DNA of 64,000 nt from Ectothiorhodospiraceae bacterium (GTDB lineage Bacteria > Pseudomonadota > Gammaproteobacteria > HK1), in NCBI GenBank assembly GCA_024234875.1, contig JACKNM010000012.1:130771-194770 (forward strand), in the 5' to 3' direction. Position numbers and translations under genes: made by a program. Each line of letters opens with the position of its first letter. The first letter of the stretch is position 1. Positions 42,852 through 51,209 of the stretch are shown piece after piece. The notes beneath the pieces were generated by a model. That model made no database searches. It worked only from the letters and a program-made list of their open reading frames with translations, and was not told the origin of the DNA.

Positions 42852-43673
42852 ATGGACACGCGAGCCGTTCGACGAGTCGTCGCCACGCGCCCCGCGCGCG
42901 ACGGTGCCGGGGTCGACATCCGCCGCATCGCCGGTGACCCGGATCTCGACCCGTTCCTGATGCTGGACGAGTTCGGGTCGGACGACCCCGAGGGCTACAT
43001 CGCCGGGTTTCCGGAGCACCCGCATCGCGGCTTCGAGACCGTCACCTACATGCTCGCCGGCTACATGGAGCATCGCGACAGCACCGGTCGGCAAGGGCGC
43101 CTCGGACCCGGCGACGTCCAGTGGATGACCGCCGGTCGCGGCATCGTGCATTCGGAGATGCCGATGCAGGCATCCGGGCGGATGCGCGGGTTCCAGCTGT
43201 GGGTCAATCTTCCCGCGCGCGAGAAGATGGGCCCGCCGCGATACCAGGAGTACGCCGCCTCGGCGATTCCCGAGGTCGCCGGCGACGGCTGGCGCGCCAG
43301 GGTCATCGCCGGAACCTGTAGGGGCACGACAGGGGCGGTGTCGGGGATCGCGACCTCACCGACATACCTGGATGTCGCGCTGGCGTCGGGGCACGCGTTC
43401 CAGCAGCCCGTGGACGACGGACACAGCGCACTCGTGTACGTCTATGACGGCGAGGTCACCATCGGCGAGGCGAGGGTTCCGGCGGGGCAGGCAGCGGTGC
43501 TCACCGCCACCGGGCAGGTGCGGGTCGCTGCCGACGCCGACGCCTCGATGCTGGTGCTCGCCGGTCGCCCGCTCGGCGAGCCGGTCGTGCAGTACGGGCC
43601 GTTCGTGATGAATACTCGCGAGGAGATCCAGCAGGCCCTGGACGACTACCGCGCTGGCCGCATCGGGCAGTGA
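42852..43673 (+). CDS. pirin-family bicupin (quercetinase-like)
   Basis: This 273-residue protein has two cupin domains. The N-terminal domain carries the iron ligands in HPHRGFETVTYML (two His), with the third His and Glu in GIVHSEMP. Members act as quercetin 2,3-dioxygenase-like enzymes or redox-sensing co-regulators. The C-terminal domain has the second cupin fold (LVYVYDGEVTIGEA) without a metal set. A candidate -10 box TAGGAT is at 42801. Confidence 0.9.
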   Translation: MDTRAVRRVVATRPARDGAGVDIRRIAGDPDLDPFLMLDEFGSDDPEGYIAGFPEHPHRGFETVTYMLAGYMEHRDSTGRQGRLGPGDVQWMTAGRGIVHSEMPMQASGRMRGFQLWVNLPAREKMGPPRYQEYAASAIPEVAGDGWRARVIAGTCRGTTGAVSGIATSPTYLDVALASGHAFQQPVDDGHSALVYVYDGEVTIGEARVPAGQAAVLTATGQVRVAADADASMLVLAGRPLGEPVVQYGPFVMNTREEIQQALDDYRAGRIGQ

Positions 43674-43694
43674 GGTCCGATGCGACGCCGGTGA

Positions 43695-43736
43695 GCGCCG
43701 CCCCGCCTGGCGGCGCCGCACGACGCCACGGCGTCG
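43695..43736 (+). terminator. tandem hairpins after the pirin gene
   Basis: GCGCCGCC/GGCGGCGC (8 bp, loop of 6) and CGACGCC/GGCGTCG (7 bp, loop opening to 4) follow the pirin stop by 21 bp. They probably act as a terminator before the next gene, which is in the same orientation. Confidence 0.55.
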
Positions 43737-43781
43737 CGCGGAGTCCCCACAAACGCACCATCGACCATCGAGGGACCCCAA

Positions 43782-45455
43782 ATGGCACATGACCTGGTGA
43801 TTCGCAACGGCATCGTGGTGGACGGGACCGGGGCGCCGGCGCGCCGAGCCGACGTGGCGGTCGACGGCGGTCGCATCGTCGCGGTGGGGGAGGTCGAGGC
43901 GTCGGGCGCCCACACCATCGACGCGAGCGACTGCGTGGTCGCTCCCGGCTTCGTCGATCCCCACACCCACTACGACGCTCAGATCTGCTGGGACGGCGCG
44001 CTGACGCCGTCGTCGTGGCACGGCGTCACCAGCGTCGTCATGGGCAACTGCGGTGTGGGGCTCGCGCCATGTCGCGCCGACGCCCGCGAGATCGCGATGC
44101 GCGATCTGGTCAACGTCGAGGCGATTCCCTACGAGGTGATGCAGCAGGGAATTCAGTGGGACTGGGAGACCTTCCCCGAGTACATGCAGGCGGCCGAGCG
44201 CCGCGGGCCGGCGGTCAATCTCGCGTTCCTCGCGCCGTTGACGCCGTTTCGGCACTACGTCATGGGCGAGGAGTCGATGGAGCGCGCGGCGACCGCGCAG
44301 GAGACCACCCGCATCGCGGGGTTGTTGGGCGAGGCGATGGACGCCGGCGCGTTCGGCTTCTCCAGCACCATCCTGAACCAGCACCTGGGCTTCCAGGGAC
44401 GTCCGCTCGCCTGCCGGCTGGCCGACGCCGCCGAGCTCACCGCCTATGCGAACGTGCTCCGCGATCGCGGCAAGGGCGCGATCGAGATCGCGCTCACGCG
44501 CAAGATCGGTGTGCTCGAGGAGGCGCAGTGCGAGACGCTGGATCTCCTGCTACGCGAGAGCGGTCGACCGGTCACCTTCATCGCCCTGTTCGACCGCGAC
44601 GACATCCCGGAGGCGGTGCGCGATACGCTGCGTCTCGCCGCCCCGCAGATCGCGCGTGGAGCGCGGCCCCAGACCTCGCCGCTACCGTTGACGCGCGAGG
44701 TCAACATGCGCAACCCCTTCGCCTTCGCCGCCTTCCCGTCGTGGAAGCGCGTGTTCGAGGACACCTCCAAGGCGGCGCAGGCCCGGGTCTATGCGGATCG
44801 GGCGTTCCGCGATGCGTTCCGCGCCGATCTCCAGAGCCCGCTCGGCTTCGGGAACTGGGAGCGGATCGCGATGCACGAGGTGCGCGCACCGGAGCTCAAG
44901 GCGTTCGAGGGAATGTCGATCGCGGAGATCGCAAGGGCCCAGGGGAAGGATGGCGTCGACACGCTGTTGGATCTCACGCTGGCCGACGACCTCGACATCG
45001 AGCTCACCATGTCGTCGTGGAATACGCGAGTCGACCGCATGGCCGAGCTGCTCGGCAACCCGGCCATCCTCATCGGTCTTGGCGACGGCGGCGCTCACCT
45101 CGACATGCTCTGCGATTCCGGGTACCCGACCTACCTGCTCGGCACCTGGGTACGCGAGCGTGGCGCGCTCTCGCTCGAGGAAGCGGTGCGGCGCCTGACC
45201 TCGGATCCGGCGGACATGTTCGGCATCACCGACCGCGGTCGTCTGCGCCCCGGACTCGCGGCCGACATCACCGTGTTCGACCCGGCGACCGTCGGCTCGG
45301 GCAATCGCGGCGAGCGCCGCTTCGACCTGCCCGGAGGTGCCAAGCGCATGGTGATGCCGTCGAAGGGTGTGGAGCACACCATCGTCAACGGCGAGGTCAT
45401 GTACACCGACGGCCGGGTGACCGGGTCCGCTTCCGGACGCCTGCTGCGCTCGTGA
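43782..45455 (+). CDS. N-acyl-D-amino-acid deacylase family amidohydrolase
   Basis: The 557-residue TIM-barrel amidohydrolase of the D-aminoacylase group has metal ligands His-x-His in GFVDPHTHYDAQ, a Cys in VVMGNCGVGLAPC as in D-aminoacylase, and the catalytic Asp in IGLGDGGAHLDML. Small beta-sandwich parts flank the barrel (start MAHDLVIRNGIVVDGTG; end EHTIVNGEVMYTDGRVTG). The family deacylates N-acyl-D-amino acids. A variant clade of about 550-580 residues also includes related hydrolases, so the substrate is inferred. Confidence 0.88.
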   Translation: MAHDLVIRNGIVVDGTGAPARRADVAVDGGRIVAVGEVEASGAHTIDASDCVVAPGFVDPHTHYDAQICWDGALTPSSWHGVTSVVMGNCGVGLAPCRADAREIAMRDLVNVEAIPYEVMQQGIQWDWETFPEYMQAAERRGPAVNLAFLAPLTPFRHYVMGEESMERAATAQETTRIAGLLGEAMDAGAFGFSSTILNQHLGFQGRPLACRLADAAELTAYANVLRDRGKGAIEIALTRKIGVLEEAQCETLDLLLRESGRPVTFIALFDRDDIPEAVRDTLRLAAPQIARGARPQTSPLPLTREVNMRNPFAFAAFPSWKRVFEDTSKAAQARVYADRAFRDAFRADLQSPLGFGNWERIAMHEVRAPELKAFEGMSIAEIARAQGKDGVDTLLDLTLADDLDIELTMSSWNTRVDRMAELLGNPAILIGLGDGGAHLDMLCDSGYPTYLLGTWVRERGALSLEEAVRRLTSDPADMFGITDRGRLRPGLAADITVFDPATVGSGNRGERRFDLPGGAKRMVMPSKGVEHTIVNGEVMYTDGRVTGSASGRLLRS

Positions 45456-45518
45456 GCCCGCGCCGGTGGCACCGGCGCTCGAGACAGTGGCGAGGGGGTG
45501 GGCGGGGCCCGAGAACGA

Positions 45519-45543
45519 GGAGACCCGCGCGCGGCGGGTCTCC
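45519..45543. terminator. perfect 10-bp hairpin between convergent genes
   Basis: GGAGACCCGC and GCGGGTCTCC surround the loop GCGCG. It is followed on the + strand by TTCGGTT, a weak T-rich tail. It serves the deacylase and the convergent PEP-CTERM gene. Confidence 0.7.
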
Positions 45544-45583
45544 TTCGGTTCGGCGTGTGAGGTGACGCCGGGACGGCGCCGCC

Positions 45584-47038
45584 TCAGCGGCGGCGGCGGC
45601 CGCGGACCACGCCGAGAAGGCCGAGGCCGAGGACGGCGAGCGTGGCCGGAGCCGGGACCGGCTGCGGGCCGCCGGGGCCGCGAACCACGACCTCGAACGA
45701 CAGCGACGCCACTTCGCCGGCGCCGTCGCCGACATTGGCCCAGGCGGTGAACACGCCGTCACCACCGAACAGGGCGACCAGGTCGAGGTAGCTCAGCGCG
45801 CCGGTCAGCGTACCGGCGGTTCCGGTGAGGAAGCCGTCGCCGATCGCGCTCGCATCGAGCGCCTCGGCGACGTCGAGCTCCACGCTCAGGAGCTCGAAGC
45901 CCGGGATCAGTGCATTGACGACGAGGTCCGGGTCGTCGAACAGCGCGCTGAAGTCGACACTACCGTCTGCCTGGCGGACTGCGTCGGCGGTGAGCACGAA
46001 CGGCGTGGCGTTGGCGTAGGCGAGCGCCGCGGTGTCGCCGTCCGGATCCTGGGTCCCCTCGTCGTCGGTGACGTCGAGCTGGACGCTCGCGGTGTCGGTC
46101 GTCGAGGTGAGACCGGAATCCTCGATCGCGAGGCTCGGGGTCGGTCCGGTGAGCGTGGCGCCGGTCTCGGTCGTCCAGTCGTGGTCGGTGATCGCGCCGC
46201 CGTCGGTGTCGAAGCTGCCGCTGCCGTCGAGCGCGAGCGTGAGGGTGCTGGCGTCGAAGATGTACGGGCCGCCGGCATCGGCCACCGGGTCGCCGTCCTG
46301 GGTGATGCCGCTGTAACGGACGGTGGCCTGGGAATGGTTGAAGAAGCCGAAGTTCCCGCTCGCGAACTCGGTCAGCAGCGGCTGACTCTGGGCGCCGAGC
46401 AGGGCGTTGAAGTCCGACACCCCGACGTCGAAGACCGTCTGCTCGGTGGTGAAGTCGCTGTCACTGCCGCTCTGGATCGACATCGTGATGCGGTCGGTGG
46501 TGTAGGACAGCGTGAAGTCGTAGGCGGTATTGTCCAGCCATCCGCCGAAGCTCGTGTTGTCGAAGGCGACGTAGGCCGCGCGATTCTGGTCGCTCTCGTA
46601 GCGACCGAACTCCAGCGCGTTGGTCCCATTGGCATAGGCCAGGAACATCCCCGCCGGGTCGCCGCTCTGCGCGCCCTGCTTCCAGGCGAAGCTGAAGAAG
46701 TTCTGGAAGGTGTCGGCGGTGGTGTTACCGGTCGGGCTCTGGTAGCCGAACACGATGCCGATGTAGTCGTCGTCGCCGGTGGTGCGAACCTCGAAGGTCC
46801 CCTCGAAGGTCCGGTCGATGAGCGTCTCGGGGCTGACGAAGAAGGTGGGACTGCCGTTGACCGTCTGGTCGACGAAGCTGCCACTGGTCGCCTCGGGGAC
46901 CCAGTTGCCGGCGGTCGGGACGCCGCGCTCGGACCAGGTCCTGAGGTCGACGACGGCGGCGGAAGCGGTGCCGGCGGTGATGAGCAGGGTCGCTCCGAGG
47001 GCGGCGCTGATGGCACGAGGAATCGGTGCAGGGATCAT
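45584..47038 (-). CDS. PEP-CTERM-type exported protein with a lectin/TSPC-like domain
   Basis: The 484-residue protein has a signal peptide (AISAALGATLLITAGTASA). A domain of about 210 residues with VDLRTWSERGVPTAGNWVPE and DDYIGIVFGYQSP resembles thrombospondin-C/lectin-like sandwiches. A PKD/Big-like region (VADAGGPYIFDASTLTLAL) comes next. The C-terminus is the tripartite sorting tag: VPAPATLA in place of VPEP, a hydrophobic helix LAVLGLGLLGVV, and RGRRRR. Such tags are processed by exosortases in exopolysaccharide-producing bacteria. It lies behind a consensus sigma-54 promoter. The exosortase is not in this window. Confidence 0.84.
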   Translation of the reverse strand: MIPAPIPRAISAALGATLLITAGTASAAVVDLRTWSERGVPTAGNWVPEATSGSFVDQTVNGSPTFFVSPETLIDRTFEGTFEVRTTGDDDYIGIVFGYQSPTGNTTADTFQNFFSFAWKQGAQSGDPAGMFLAYANGTNALEFGRYESDQNRAAYVAFDNTSFGGWLDNTAYDFTLSYTTDRITMSIQSGSDSDFTTEQTVFDVGVSDFNALLGAQSQPLLTEFASGNFGFFNHSQATVRYSGITQDGDPVADAGGPYIFDASTLTLALDGSGSFDTDGGAITDHDWTTETGATLTGPTPSLAIEDSGLTSTTDTASVQLDVTDDEGTQDPDGDTAALAYANATPFVLTADAVRQADGSVDFSALFDDPDLVVNALIPGFELLSVELDVAEALDASAIGDGFLTGTAGTLTGALSYLDLVALFGGDGVFTAWANVGDGAGEVASLSFEVVVRGPGGPQPVPAPATLAVLGLGLLGVVRGRRRR

Positions 47039-47089
47039 TTCGATCGGTCCTCAATCGGTACGGGCAGGTAGGAGTTCGAAACCACCCTC

Positions 47090-47105
47090 AGCAAGTCCCG
47101 TGCCA
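47090..47105 (-). promoter_or_regulatory. consensus sigma-54 (-24/-12) promoter
   Basis: TGGCACGGGACTTGCT on the minus strand matches the sigma-54 consensus TGGCACG-N4-TTGCW at every fixed position. The -12 GC lies at 47092-47091, so transcription should begin near 47079, about 41 bases before the ATG of the PEP-CTERM gene. Confidence 0.85.
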
Positions 47106-47191
47106 GGTGCGACCCGGTGTGACGGCAAGGCATTGAATGATGGGAAGTTTTGTCGGTCAGAATTTTGTGGCGACGATCGCGACGGCGAGGC

Positions 47192-47208
47192 TGTCAAGTT
47201 TTTCGACA
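47192..47208. promoter_or_regulatory. inverted repeat, candidate enhancer-binding site
   Basis: TGTC and GACA flank nine A/T-rich bases about 115 bp upstream of the predicted sigma-54 start, a typical distance for an enhancer-binding protein site. A related GTCG...CGAC arrangement lies around 47155-47174. Confidence 0.3.
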
Positions 47209-47289
47209 CGGTGCGCGAACGCACTTCCCATGCCGGGGCATGCGGGATGCCCGACGCCGCGAGAAAGCCGTGGGCAGATGTGCGGATTC

Positions 47290-47306
47290 GGCCCCCGTAG
47301 GGGGCC
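47290..47306 (-). terminator. hairpin directly after the 2-hydroxyacid dehydrogenase gene
   Basis: GGCCCCC and GGGGGCC form a 7-bp stem around a 3-base loop, starting immediately after the stop codon on the minus strand. Confidence 0.55.
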
Positions 47307-48272
47307 TCAGCAGACCCGGTCGAGCTCCGGTATCGGCTCCCCGCGCGACACGCGCACGATGTTCGCGAACATGCGCTGCACCGTGGGCGCGAAGTTGTCG
47401 GCCGCCATCGCCGCCAGGTGCGGGGTGAGCACGAGGTTCGGCACGCCCCTCAGCACGCTGTCGGCGGGGAGGGGCTCGATCTCGTAGACGTCGGTCGCGG
47501 CGGCGAGGATCGTGCGCTCGCGCAGTGCACGGACGAGATCCGCCTCCACCACGACGCCGCCGCGGGCGACGTTCACGAGCACCGCGGTACGCTTCATCGA
47601 CCGCAGCGCCTCGAGGTCGACGAGGCCCGCCGTCTGCGGCGTGAGCGGGCAGTGCAGGGAGACGACGTCGGACTCGGCCAGCAGGCGTGGCAGGTCGGCG
47701 TGCTCGACGCCGAGAGCCGCCTCCTCGGCCGGGGTGAGGCGGTTCGGCTTGTGGTAGAGGATGCGGCAGCCGAAACCGGCCAGCAGACGTGCCGTCGCCT
47801 TGCCGGTGGCGCCGAGGCCGACGATGCCGACGGTCTTGCCGGAGAGCATGCGCGGCTCGGCGAGCGTGACGCGGTCGTTCCATTCGCCCTTCTGCATCAC
47901 CTCGTGCCCCTGCGGGATGTGGCGCAGCGCCGACAGCATGAGGCCGACGGCGAACTCCGCGACCGGTACCGCGTTGCTGCCGGTCGTGCGCGCGACCTGG
48001 ATACCACGGGCGCGGGCGGCGTCCAGATCGAGGTTGTCCACACCCACGCCCCACTTGTGCAGCAGCTTCAGGTGTCGCGCCGCGTTCAGCACCGCGGCGC
48101 TGACTGGCACCTGGCCGGAGATCGCGTAGTCGGCGTCGGCGATGATCTCGCGGAGATGGTCCTCACCATGGCGTGCGCCGTGGCTCAGCATGAATCCCTC
48201 CGGCAGCAGGGCGCGCAGTCGCTGCGCGGTGGCTTCCGGGATGGGGTCGAGGACGACGATTCGCTCGCTCAA
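47307..48272 (-). CDS. D-isomer-specific 2-hydroxyacid dehydrogenase
   Basis: The 321-residue NAD(P)-dependent oxidoreductase has the Rossmann motif TVGIVGLGATGKATARLL. Its catalytic set is Arg in VNVARGGVV, Glu in DVYEIEPLP and His in LTPHLAAM. The family interconverts 2-keto acids and D-2-hydroxy acids (glyoxylate/glycerate, 3-phosphoglycerate and others). The specificity is not clear, and SerA-type ACT domains are absent. It is 97 bp downstream of the gamma-glutamyltransferase gene on the same strand. Confidence 0.88.
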   Translation of the reverse strand: MSERIVVLDPIPEATAQRLRALLPEGFMLSHGARHGEDHLREIIADADYAISGQVPVSAAVLNAARHLKLLHKWGVGVDNLDLDAARARGIQVARTTGSNAVPVAEFAVGLMLSALRHIPQGHEVMQKGEWNDRVTLAEPRMLSGKTVGIVGLGATGKATARLLAGFGCRILYHKPNRLTPAEEAALGVEHADLPRLLAESDVVSLHCPLTPQTAGLVDLEALRSMKRTAVLVNVARGGVVVEADLVRALRERTILAAATDVYEIEPLPADSVLRGVPNLVLTPHLAAMAADNFAPTVQRMFANIVRVSRGEPIPELDRVC

Positions 48273-48369
48273 CGGCTCGATGCTCCACTCGTCGCGTCAG
48301 CTGGGGGCCAGGCATGGCGGATCCGCGAGGCCCGACGCCGGCTCGCGCGCGACTGCTGTCGTGTCGTGC

Positions 48370-50067
48370 TCAGACGCCCGAGAAACGCACCCCCGCCCGG
48401 GCGAGGCCTCCCGCGATGCCCACCGGTGTGCCATCGGCTCGCCAGCACGCGGCGCCGGTGAGCGTGCCGTCGTCGCCGAAGGCGACCGCGCTCATGCCGC
48501 CCGCGATGCGCCTGACCCGTTGCACGATGTGGCCGCGCCGCTCGAGATCGCTCACCAGTGCATCGGAGAACGCGCTCTCGACCTCGAGGTCGCCGCCCTC
48601 GGTCCAGATCCGTGGTGCCTCGACCGCCTCCTGCACGGTCATGCCGTGATCGAGGAGGTTGACCAGCGCCTGCATCGCCGACGGGAAGATCCGGAGCCCA
48701 CCCGGCAGGCCGAGGGCATAGCGCAGCCGCCCGTTCGGCGCGCGCACCATCATCGGCGCCATCGACGTGAACACCCGCTTCCCGGGCTCGATCGACAGTG
48801 CGAGGCCCGGGTGCGGGTCGAAGTTGAACATGTAGTTGTTCGCGATCATGCCCGTGCCGGGAATCTGCACGCAGGCCCCGAACAGGCCGTTGATGGTCTG
48901 CGTGCTGGCGACCACGTTGCCCTCGGAATCGGCGACCGTGACGTGCGTCGTGCAGTCGGACTCGCCGGCGGCGATGCCCGGCTGCCAGCGGCGCGTGCGC
49001 GCGAGATCGACCAGCGCCCGTCGCTCGGCGGCATAGCCCTTGTCGGTCAGGCGCGCGACCGGAACGTCGACGAAGGCGGGGTCGGCGGTGGCCACGGCGC
49101 GATCCGCGAACGCGAGCTTCATCGCCTCCGCGAGCAGGTGCACGGTATCGGCGCTCCCGAAACCGAGCGCGCCGATATCGAAGCCCTCCAGCACGTTCAG
49201 CATCTGCACCACGTGCACGCCGGAGGAGGCGGGCGGCGGTGGCCCGAGGATCTCGTGGCCGCGATAGGTCCCGACGACCGGGGCTCGCTCGACCACTCGA
49301 TAGCCGTCGAGGTCGGCGGCGTCGATGATGCCGCCCGTGCGGGCCATGGCGGTGACCAGGGCGTCGCCCAGTTGCCCCCCGTAGAGCGCAGAGGGGCCTC
49401 GGGCGCCGATCAGATCGAGACTCTCGGCGTACTCCGGTTGGCGGATGCGGGTTCCCGCCGCGACCGGTGCGCCATCGGGGAGGAACAACGCGGCGAGCCC
49501 GGCGTCACGCGCGACGTCCGCCGCCATGTCGGCGACGCAGTCGCTCAGGTAGGGCGTCGCGACGAACCCGCGTCGAGCGAGCCGAGCCGCTGGTGCGACC
49601 ACGTCCGCCAACGACGCCGTTCCGTGCTGCTCGAGCGCGTGGCACCACCCCGCCAGCGCCCCGGGCACGGCGATTGCCAGCGGGCCGACCGAGTTGGCGC
49701 GGTCTCTGGTCTCCCGGTATCGCGGCAGCTCGTCGGAGACGGTCTCGTACATGGCGCCATGGGCGGCGCGGGGCGCGGTGCTCAGCCCGTCGACGACGAC
49801 GTGACGTCCATCGGCGAGCCGAATGTGCGCGACCCCGCCACCCAGCACGCCGACCATCATCGGCTCGACCACGGTCAGCGCGAACAGCGAGGCGACGGCC
49901 GCGTCCACCGCGTTGCCGCCGCCGAGCAGCATCTCGGCGCCGGCGGCGGAGGCCAGAGGATGGTTGGTCACCACCATCCCTCGCGAGCCGAGCGCCGAGC
50001 GCTTCTCGCACGCAAAGGGCGTCGCCCGCCGGCCGCGCGCGGGCGACGCCTGGTTCGATTCAGTCAT
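48370..50067 (-). CDS. gamma-glutamyltransferase family protein without a signal peptide
   Basis: The 565-residue Ntn-hydrolase should cleave itself before Thr373 in SDCTTHVTVAD, whose freed Thr is the nucleophile. GGGNAVDAAVASLFALTVVEP, PPPPASSGVHVVQ and PGGLRIFPSAMQ are family motifs. The usual gamma-glutamyltransferase Sec signal is missing (MTESNQASPARGRRATPF), so it should be cytoplasmic, like other proteobacterial homologues of the cephalosporin-acylase/YwrD type. It may hydrolyse a gamma-glutamyl or acyl amide of a metabolite made by the neighbouring genes, which is inference. Confidence 0.86.
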   Translation of the reverse strand: MTESNQASPARGRRATPFACEKRSALGSRGMVVTNHPLASAAGAEMLLGGGNAVDAAVASLFALTVVEPMMVGVLGGGVAHIRLADGRHVVVDGLSTAPRAAHGAMYETVSDELPRYRETRDRANSVGPLAIAVPGALAGWCHALEQHGTASLADVVAPAARLARRGFVATPYLSDCVADMAADVARDAGLAALFLPDGAPVAAGTRIRQPEYAESLDLIGARGPSALYGGQLGDALVTAMARTGGIIDAADLDGYRVVERAPVVGTYRGHEILGPPPPASSGVHVVQMLNVLEGFDIGALGFGSADTVHLLAEAMKLAFADRAVATADPAFVDVPVARLTDKGYAAERRALVDLARTRRWQPGIAAGESDCTTHVTVADSEGNVVASTQTINGLFGACVQIPGTGMIANNYMFNFDPHPGLALSIEPGKRVFTSMAPMMVRAPNGRLRYALGLPGGLRIFPSAMQALVNLLDHGMTVQEAVEAPRIWTEGGDLEVESAFSDALVSDLERRGHIVQRVRRIAGGMSAVAFGDDGTLTGAACWRADGTPVGIAGGLARAGVRFSGV

Positions 50068-50309
50068 CGACGTTCACCTCGAGTCGTCGCCCGTCGAGTG
50101 CGTTGCCCGGGAATCACTCCGGCCGCGAGCGGTTCGCTGCCACCCATCGACGACGAACGGTCGGCACCGGTGTCGTCAGAGGCGTGGATGATAGCGCTGC
50201 TCGCGGCGCGACGCCCGAGCGAGAGAGGCCAGCTGCCGGCGCGCGCCCGCGTGACCCGGCCGGGCACGGGGCCTCGCTCGCGGACGGAGATCTGGCGCAG
50301 CTTCGGAGA

Positions 50310-51185
50310 TCAGCCCATGGTGCGTCCGTTGGTGGTCAGATAACGGCGGATCTCGTCCGCGAACACCCGCTCGGAGTCGTCCTCTGGCGCATAACCGATG
50401 ACGGCGCGCGCATTGGCGATGCTCCAGCACGAGCGTGTGTTGTTGGAGACTCCGTAGAAGCAGTGCCAGGGCACCCCGTCGGCGTTACGGATGTCCGGGG
50501 TCTCGAGTGACTTGATGCAGAGCTGGCGGAAGTCGCGTTCGCTCAGATAGCCGGCGAGGTCTCGCTTGTAGCTCACCTGATTGGCGGCGAGCGACGCTCC
50601 ATCGACCGGCCGCGGCACCACGATGCGCAGGTGGACGTTCTCCACCGGACGTCCGAAGCGCCCGGTGGCGAAGATGAAGCCCAGGTTCTCGTAGCCGATC
50701 TTCGCCCACCCGTAGAAGTTGTCCGCGAGTGGGTATGTCTGGTGATCGACGAAATCCATCCGTCCGTCGTGCAGCTTGGTCTCGTACCAGTCGGTGGCGT
50801 GGTTCGAGCTGGTGGTCACCACTCGGCGCACGCCTTCCTCCTGCGCGAGGCGGAACACGTGATAGGCCATGTCGAGCGACAGCCGCTCGACGTAGTACCC
50901 GTCCAGGTCGCTCGGTGGTCGCTCCGCGAGCCACTGCCGGGGCGCGCCGGTGTCGACGCCGGGGCGCGTCGCGCGGACGTTGTGCACGATCGCGTCGACG
51001 CCACGGAAATGTGCGCGATAGCGGTCGATGTCGGGATCCGCCAGGTCGACCTCCACCACATCGTCGATGTCCGGCGGGCGGACTCTGTCGAGCAGCACGA
51101 GCTCGTAGCGCTCGCGCAGTGCCGGCAGCAGCTGCCGGGTCAGGTACCCGGCGGCACCGGTGACGAGGACTCGCTTGATGGTCAT
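50310..51185 (-). CDS. extended short-chain NAD-dependent epimerase/dehydratase
   Basis: The 291-residue Rossmann protein starts MTIKRVLVTGAAGYLTRQLL (TGxxGxxx NAD motif) and has the catalytic Tyr-x3-Lys in DNFYGWAKIGYENLG. The Ser/Thr of the triad is in VVTTSSNHATDW. The family acts on NDP-sugars or on 3-hydroxy acids and alcohols, and its length is typical. It is the third gene of an operon starting with an unknown 162-residue protein and a PhyH-type dioxygenase; 24 bp separate it from the latter. Confidence 0.87.
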   Translation of the reverse strand: MTIKRVLVTGAAGYLTRQLLPALRERYELVLLDRVRPPDIDDVVEVDLADPDIDRYRAHFRGVDAIVHNVRATRPGVDTGAPRQWLAERPPSDLDGYYVERLSLDMAYHVFRLAQEEGVRRVVTTSSNHATDWYETKLHDGRMDFVDHQTYPLADNFYGWAKIGYENLGFIFATGRFGRPVENVHLRIVVPRPVDGASLAANQVSYKRDLAGYLSERDFRQLCIKSLETPDIRNADGVPWHCFYGVSNNTRSCWSIANARAVIGYAPEDDSERVFADEIRRYLTTNGRTMG

Positions 51186-51209
51186 CGTGGCTCTCCTTCG
51201 CACCGTGGC

